Below the pieces are notes generated by a model that saw nothing but the letters and a program-made list of their open reading frames with translations, was not told where the DNA came from and made no database searches. A DNA stretch of 43,896 bases, from contig NZ_AUGK01000019.1 of assembly GCF_000422625.1 (NCBI RefSeq), positions 1 to 43,896 on the forward strand, in the 5' to 3' direction. Both the position numbers and the translations under genes were made by a program. Source of the DNA: Adlercreutzia mucosicola DSM 19490 (lineage in GTDB: Bacteria; Actinomycetota; Coriobacteriia; Coriobacteriales; Eggerthellaceae). Of this stretch, positions 39,378-43,896 are shown piece by piece; position 1 is the stretch's first letter, and each line of letters starts with the position of its first letter.

Positions 39378-39803
39378 GTGCACCGCATGACCGACGAGGA
39401 GTTCGAGGCCGCCATCGAAGAGGCGCTCGACGCCATGCCCGAGCAGTTCCTGGATGCCCTGGAGAACATCGCCATCGTCTGGGAAGACGAGCCGAGCGCC
39501 TACCACCTGGGCCTGGATGACGAAGGCGACGTTGCAAGCTGGCAGGATGCCAACGAATGTGAAGACGAGCCTGTGCCCGACGATCTGCTGGGCCTGTTCG
39601 ACGGCCTCTCCCTCGTAGAGCGGGCAGAAGGCGGCTACGACGACGATATCCCCGATGTCATCACCATCTTCAAGGGCCCCCACGAGCGCTGCTTCTCCAG
39701 CCGCGAAGAGGTGGTGGAGGAGATCGGCAGGACCGTCATCCACGAACTGGGCCACTACTTCGGCCTCGACGAAGAGCGCCTCGCCGCCATGGGCTACGAA
39801 TAG
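39378..39803 (+). CDS. Small zincin-type metallopeptidase family protein
   Basis: 141 residues. The zinc motif HELGHYFGLDEERL (HExxH plus a downstream acidic residue) is near the C-terminus, and the N-terminal part MTDEEFEAAIEEALDAMPEQ is typical of the minigluzincin-like family of short bacterial proteins. No signal peptide, so cytoplasmic; substrates are unknown. The start is taken as the GTG at 39378, with AAGGAG five bases upstream; the ATG three codons later is the alternative. It is divergent from tatA and convergent with the LuxR-type regulator. Confidence 0.88.
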   Translation: MHRMTDEEFEAAIEEALDAMPEQFLDALENIAIVWEDEPSAYHLGLDDEGDVASWQDANECEDEPVPDDLLGLFDGLSLVERAEGGYDDDIPDVITIFKGPHERCFSSREEVVEEIGRTVIHELGHYFGLDEERLAAMGYE

Positions 39804-39838
39804 TAAAGGGGACTTTCGGCCGAGATCGCACGACCAGC

Positions 39839-41365
39839 CTATGATCCGGAGTTGCCCTGGAAAAGATCGAGCAGAGCCTGCTTGGAGCGGCGGTTGGTCT
39901 TGGCGTAGATCCTTTTGATGTGGGACCAGGCGGTGCTCTCGGAGATGAACAGCTCCTCGGCGATCACGCGGGCAGAGCGACCGCGGGCGACGTAGGACAA
40001 GATCTCCTCCTCGCGATGGGTCAAGCCATAGGCCGCGGCGATCTCCGCCGCTCGATGGCGCAGCGCCAGCTCCACCTCGTCGGCCGCCTCCTCGGCACCA
40101 GCTCCTCCGCCGGAGGCCCCCTCCGCGCCCGCTTCTCCGGCGGCGCTCGCGTCCGCCTCCTCGCACGTAAGCCCAGCCGCCGCGCCTTCGCCGCCGTCCC
40201 GCGAATCCTCCCGAGAAGCCGCCTCGCCCTCCCAATCGCGGCGAGGCGCCGTGCGGTGGCGGCGGGTGACGAAGAGAAGCACGAGACCCAGCGGGTACAG
40301 CGAGACCAGGGCGACCAGCACCGGCAGCGGCAGGCCGCGGTTGCCGAGCATCCCCAAGGCGGCGCCGACCATCAGGCCGAGAAGCAGCGCCACATTCGAC
40401 GCCCCGAAGCACACGGGCGAAAACGCATAGGGGTTCAGCTTCTCCTGAGAGGCCAGTCCCACCGAGAAGGCCGCGAACAGGAAGGCGATGGCCTCGTAGG
40501 AGCCCACCATGACCGAGCCGGCCACCGCCCCGATCCCTTCCCCGAAGATAGCGATGAGGGAGAACATCGCAAACAAGAACGGCAGCACGTACGTGTAGGC
40601 CTTCACGGGATGGCGAATGGATGAGCCGCAGAACACCAGCACGGCCGCGACCAGGGCGCCCACCATATTAGTCGTCTGCATATCCATGCCCACGAACAGC
40701 GGCTCCAGAGACGAGCCCATGACCGTGACATTCGAAGCGCTCACCACGAAAACGCACACCACGAGGCATAAGAGCGCCGGCCAAAAACCGCTTTCAGAAC
40801 GAGGCCACATACCGCCCAGCGGCCCCTGGGCGCCTTCGCCCCGGCTCAAGCCGCACAGGCCCAGCAGACAGCAAGCCGACAGCGCCAGCAGCCCCACGGA
40901 CAAAGGGGCGCTGCCCCAACCAGCCTGGGCCACCACGGCCTGGAGTGCCACCGATAAGAGCAGCGCGCTGACCACGGTCACGGCGGGCCGACTCGTTTTC
41001 CGAACGCAGAGGGCGAACCACACCACCGAAAGCGCCGTGGACGCCACACCGTGGAGCGCCCCGGCCAACCAAGGATTTCCCACCACGGCGGCCAGGGCAA
41101 AATCTGCCATCAACAGGCCATATGCGCCGAGGGCCACCCCGCGCCGCGGAAAGCGCTCCTTCAAGCGCAAGCCGAGCAGACCCAGAAGAAGGCAGGTCAG
41201 CACCGCGCACAGCGTGCTCGCGATCATAAAGCCATCGACCGACACGAACCCCGCGCTGCCACCCGCCATGCCGAAGGCGGTCAGGTAGCCGCTGCTGCCC
41301 GCAGCCTTATACAGGCCGTAACCTGCCACAAAGACAATGTCCCACTGTTGCCGCAGCCTGCGCAC
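39839..41365 (-). CDS. LuxR-type regulator with multi-pass membrane N-terminal half
   Basis: 508 residues. The first 375 are about 12 hydrophobic segments resembling a transporter fold (e.g. LTCLLLGLLGLRL, FWPALLCLVVCVFVV). An Ala/Glu-rich linker follows (about 380-430). The C-terminal 65 residues are a LuxR helix-turn-helix: LTHREEEILSYVARGRSARV, then SESTAWSHIKRIYAK. This layout is common in Eggerthellaceae, often beside flavin reductases, where the membrane part may sense a small molecule. The GTG at 41365 has AAGGAGG upstream. It is divergent from the reductase gene, so it probably controls it. Confidence 0.88.
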   Translation of the reverse strand: MRRLRQQWDIVFVAGYGLYKAAGSSGYLTAFGMAGGSAGFVSVDGFMIASTLCAVLTCLLLGLLGLRLKERFPRRGVALGAYGLLMADFALAAVVGNPWLAGALHGVASTALSVVWFALCVRKTSRPAVTVVSALLLSVALQAVVAQAGWGSAPLSVGLLALSACCLLGLCGLSRGEGAQGPLGGMWPRSESGFWPALLCLVVCVFVVSASNVTVMGSSLEPLFVGMDMQTTNMVGALVAAVLVFCGSSIRHPVKAYTYVLPFLFAMFSLIAIFGEGIGAVAGSVMVGSYEAIAFLFAAFSVGLASQEKLNPYAFSPVCFGASNVALLLGLMVGAALGMLGNRGLPLPVLVALVSLYPLGLVLLFVTRRHRTAPRRDWEGEAASREDSRDGGEGAAAGLTCEEADASAAGEAGAEGASGGGAGAEEAADEVELALRHRAAEIAAAYGLTHREEEILSYVARGRSARVIAEELFISESTAWSHIKRIYAKTNRRSKQALLDLFQGNSGS

Positions 41366-41484
41366 ACGCCCCTCCTTCGTTGCCCCGATTATCCCACAAC
41401 GATTCGGTCACCCCGCAGTAAAGCGGCGCGCATTGCATCGATAACATATCTCACCTGGCCCTTTATGAAAAAACCACCAAAAAA

Positions 41485-41526
41485 TGGGGAGCGGCAAAAC
41501 GGGGCCGAAATACCCCGCTCTCCCCA
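41485..41526. promoter_or_regulatory. Hairpin in the LuxR-reductase divergent gap
   Basis: Arms TGGGGAG (41485-41491) and CTCCCCA (41520-41526) with an inner CGGGG / CCCCG stem. Flanked by CCACCAAAAAA on one side and CACCAAAAAA on the other. Role unknown: regulator site or leader hairpin. Confidence 0.4.
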
Positions 41527-41542
41527 GTTTCACCAAAAAACG

Positions 41543-41576
41543 ACGATAGACGGTGCCAACGCATACCGCCTATCGT
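41543..41576. promoter_or_regulatory. Inverted repeat, candidate LuxR-type operator
   Basis: ACGATAG-A-CGGT...ACCG-C-CTATCGT, two complementary blocks on each side around a 10-base centre, 64 bases before the reductase ATG. Position between the regulator and reductase makes it the best candidate operator in this gap. Confidence 0.45.
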
Positions 41577-41639
41577 GGCGGAGTCGCAATCATGCGAGTT
41601 CATCCGCGAATCGCCGATTCGCACAGGAAAGGGGAAGGT

Positions 41640-43562
41640 ATGACCGAACAGTTCGCACTCAATCGACGGAGCTTTCTCAAGGGTGCTGGCGTAGCCGGCG
41701 CTCTGGGCGCCGCCGCCGTTCTCGGCGTGGGATGCACCCAGCCCAGCAAGGCCGACGAGTCTCTAGCGGAAACCGGCAACGCCGAGGCGCCCCTGTCGCC
41801 GGCCGAGAGCACGCCCGCGGCGTTCTCGGAGCCCACCGACGGCAAGTTCGTCACCAAGACCATCGGCCACGAGGGCTATGTGTACGTGGAAACCACCATG
41901 GCCGGCGGCAAGATCGCCAACTGCCAGGTGATCAACCACGACGAGACCATCGGCATCGGCAGCCTCGCCTGCACGATGTTCCCGGCGAAGATCGTCGAGA
42001 GCCAGAGCGTGAAGGTGGATGCCGTGTCCGGCGCCACCACCACGTGCATGGCCATCGCCCAGGCCGTCATGGAGGGCATCGAGAACTCCGGTCATGCCGT
42101 GTCCGACTTCCAGGCCGAAATCGCCGCCCCCTCGGGCGGCACCGCGCAGACCGCGGAGGTGGATGTGGCCATCATGGGTGCGGGTACCGCGGGCCTCATC
42201 GCCGCCACGCGCCTGCTGGAAAAGGGCAAGACGGTGCTCGTCATCGAGAAGCAGGACATCCCCGGCGGCTCCATGAGCATGACCTACAGCGGCGTGGCCG
42301 CCGCCGAGTCCGAGCTGCAGAAGAACTACTCCCTCGGACGCTTCGACGATACGCCCTTCATCAACCTGGAGGCCATGATGGAGCTGCTGGGCACCATGGT
42401 CGACCCGCAGTTCGACCGCTTCAACGGCGCCATGCCCTACGACCGCGCTCTGTACGAGACCTCGGGCAAGCTGGTCGACTGGATGAACAGCATCGGTGTG
42501 GGCTTCTACACCATGGGCGTCAATGCCGCCTACGGGGCCACGCCCTACATGGCCCCCGGCTGCTACGAGGGCGGCTGCGGCTACGCCATGCAGTTCTTCG
42601 TAGACCGCATCGGGGCCCTGGGCGGCCAGATCGTCTACGGCACCACGGTGACCGAGTTGACCGCCGACGGCAACGGCGCCATCACCGGTCTTAAGGCCGA
42701 GGGCAAGGACGGCAGCACTTGGGATGTGACCGCCAAGGCCGTGCTGCTGGCCTCGGGCGGCTTCGCAGCCAACCCCGACATGGTGGCCGAGTACTATCCC
42801 GACTACGCCTCCTTCTCTTTCAACTGCTGCCCTGCCTCCACCGGCGACGGCATCGTGCTCGGCCAGAAGGCCGGCGCCGCCATCGAGTGCATGGGGCGCA
42901 CCCTGGGCTCGTATCTGTCCACCACGGCCCAGGCCGGCTCGCGCATGGAGATCGCCTTCATCCACCAGACCTCGCCGGGCATCATGGTGAACGCCCAGGG
43001 CGACCAGTTCGACAACATCATCTCGGGCAACCACGGCGCCATGACCCGCGGCCTGCTAAACCCCGACAACGGCGGCAAGTTCTTCTATATCACCGACGAG
43101 TCGGGCGCTATCGGAGCCATGAACAGCCTCACCTGGGGATTTGATACCTACAAGTCGCTGTTCGATCGTGGCGACATGGTGCACTACGGCAGCGTAGAAG
43201 AAGCCGCCGAGGCCCTGGGCCTGCCGAATTTGGCCCAGACCATCGAGAAGCACAACGCCCACGCCCTGGCCGGCGAGGAGGACGAGTTCGGCCGCAAGAA
43301 TCTGCCTTTCCTCGATTTCCATGACGGCATCTGGGTCTGCGCTTCAGAGCCGACGCCCTACCTGACCACCGGCGGCTTGGCCATCGACACGGCCTGTCAT
43401 GTGCTGACCGAGAGCGGCGAGCCCATCGCGAACCTCTACGCCGCCGGCGACGTGTGCGGCTCGGTGGAGGAGAAGGACGGCAAGAACTACGGCATGGGCT
43501 TCGATGCCGCCATGAACTACGGCTACATCGCCGCGGAGACCATCACCGCCGCCATCGCCTAA
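41640..43562 (+). CDS. Tat-exported FAD-dependent reductase with FMN-binding domain
   Basis: 640 residues. A Tat signal (NRRSFLKGAG at 8-17) ends in a lipobox LGVGC with Cys32, so the enzyme is probably a lipoprotein outside the membrane. Residues about 75-145 form an FMN-binding domain with DAVSGATTT, the ApbE flavinylation motif. Then an FAD domain of the fumarate reductase/flavocytochrome c type: VDVAIMGAGTAGLIAATRLL and, at the end, NLYAAGDVCGSVE. The substrate region differs from true fumarate reductases (PYLTTGG in place of a His-rich segment; FDNI where F-x-N-E is usual), so another acceptor is likely. The ATG follows GGGGAAGG. Electron donor and substrate are unknown. Confidence 0.92.
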   Translation: MTEQFALNRRSFLKGAGVAGALGAAAVLGVGCTQPSKADESLAETGNAEAPLSPAESTPAAFSEPTDGKFVTKTIGHEGYVYVETTMAGGKIANCQVINHDETIGIGSLACTMFPAKIVESQSVKVDAVSGATTTCMAIAQAVMEGIENSGHAVSDFQAEIAAPSGGTAQTAEVDVAIMGAGTAGLIAATRLLEKGKTVLVIEKQDIPGGSMSMTYSGVAAAESELQKNYSLGRFDDTPFINLEAMMELLGTMVDPQFDRFNGAMPYDRALYETSGKLVDWMNSIGVGFYTMGVNAAYGATPYMAPGCYEGGCGYAMQFFVDRIGALGGQIVYGTTVTELTADGNGAITGLKAEGKDGSTWDVTAKAVLLASGGFAANPDMVAEYYPDYASFSFNCCPASTGDGIVLGQKAGAAIECMGRTLGSYLSTTAQAGSRMEIAFIHQTSPGIMVNAQGDQFDNIISGNHGAMTRGLLNPDNGGKFFYITDESGAIGAMNSLTWGFDTYKSLFDRGDMVHYGSVEEAAEALGLPNLAQTIEKHNAHALAGEEDEFGRKNLPFLDFHDGIWVCASEPTPYLTTGGLAIDTACHVLTESGEPIANLYAAGDVCGSVEEKDGKNYGMGFDAAMNYGYIAAETITAAIA

Positions 43563-43602
43563 CCCTCGCAATTCCCTTACGAGAGCGCCCCGCGCTCACC
43601 CC

Positions 43603-43636
43603 AGCGTCCCCGGCCTCCCTCCCTGCCGGGGGCGCT
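43603..43636 (+). terminator. Probable terminator of the reductase gene
   Basis: Stem AGCGTCCCCGGC / GCCGGGGGCGCT (11 of 12 pairs) with a 10-base loop, 41 bases after the stop. Followed by GCATTTG, not a full T tract. Confidence 0.6.
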
Positions 43637-43857
43637 GCATTTGCGAGGACAACCGAACGTCCGCCCTGCGCATCTGAGGCGCGAACCGCCCCGACCGTAG
43701 TCCATCCCTATCGACCTCGCGCTTTCCAACCGACGCTCCCCTCGTCACGGACAACACCAAACACTTCCCCGAAGACGAGCGCATCTTCACGCCCGCAGGC
43801 TATATGCAGTCACTGCGACCCAGTGCCCGATGGCGAGCCAGGGCACCGAACGACGAA

Positions 43858-43889
43858 CAGGCCCCGACACCTTTCGATGCCGGGGCCTG
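43858..43889. terminator. Hairpin at the window end
   Basis: Perfect 9-base stem CAGGCCCCG / CGGGGCCTG with a 14-base loop. Probably a terminator for a gene beyond the window edge; direction cannot be told. Confidence 0.5.
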
Positions 43890-43896
43890 ATACTAA

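Larger units (their letters stand above)
43563..43896. other. Gap after the reductase gene to window end
   Basis: This 334-base segment holds two hairpins (43603-43636, 43858-43889). The remaining bases carry no frame with a ribosome-binding site and no recognisable RNA. The next gene is beyond the window. Confidence 0.5.

Noticed and set aside
38892-40412. Long minus-strand frame joining tatA to upstream sequence (506 codons)
   Set aside because: Only the last 91 codons match a protein (TatA), with their own ribosome-binding site. The rest is antisense to the metalloprotease gene and overlaps the LuxR regulator in another frame.

Overview
The window is a high-GC stretch of chromosome from an actinobacterium of the class Coriobacteriia, most likely family Eggerthellaceae. 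The 5' end of a 16S rRNA gene on the minus strand, the GC-rich codon use, the membrane-bound LuxR regulator paired with a Tat-exported flavoprotein reductase, and TGnGnTAnnnT-type promoters all fit that placement. Genus is not certain. I see no prophage, insertion sequence, CRISPR array or tRNA gene. Almost all genes are on the minus strand.

Layout. 1-560: start of an rRNA operon with two tandem promoters, each carrying a copy of the same AT-rich upstream element. 558-2501: a secreted protein with calcium-binding-type repeats, followed by an ECF sigma factor joined in frame to a membrane anti-sigma factor across an A8 run. 2620-9824: tyrS, a long U32-family protein, a lipoprotein and a class A penicillin-binding protein. 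10105-19363: hypB, then arginine biosynthesis (argCJBD and argGH). argG is preceded by a short reading frame rich in arginine codons that looks like an attenuator leader peptide. 19768-23787: FKBP/SlyD-type isomerase, a small unknown protein, a PucR-type regulator and a second U32 protein. 24064-26469: a TetR regulator and an ABC exporter whose promoters share a 15-base operator-like sequence. 26552-32227: cysS, a small alarmone synthetase, a second ECF sigma/anti-sigma pair, ispF and ispD. 32319-39803: clpC with a CIRCE-like operator, a potassium-channel-like protein with an atypical filter, lysS with an extra C-terminal tRNA-binding domain, greA, tatA and a small zinc metalloprotease. 39839-43562: LuxR-type membrane regulator divergent from a Tat-lipoprotein flavin reductase.

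How the parts relate. Housekeeping functions dominate: three aminoacyl-tRNA synthetases, GreA, ClpC, the PBP, isoprenoid precursor synthesis and arginine synthesis from glutamate (argF and argR are not in the window). Around them sit several local regulatory circuits: two sigma/anti-sigma modules, the TetR-ABC module, the LuxR-reductase module, HrcA-type control of clpC and probable arginine attenuation.

The gaps between genes hold many long inverted repeats. Four have 24-31-base arms with a TTTTG or TTTTTG box in or beside an arm (10980-11151, 19523-19628, 31181-31331, 35146-35265). Two others have a long outer stem, an inner hairpin and a shared CGCTTG...CTGCGG frame (6733-6831, 20223-20342). 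One is a GTAGGGGCGA-type repeat (24741-24841). These repeats, the slippery sigma/anti-sigma junction and the argG leader are the parts most worth following up. All calls come from reading the sequence, with no database search.
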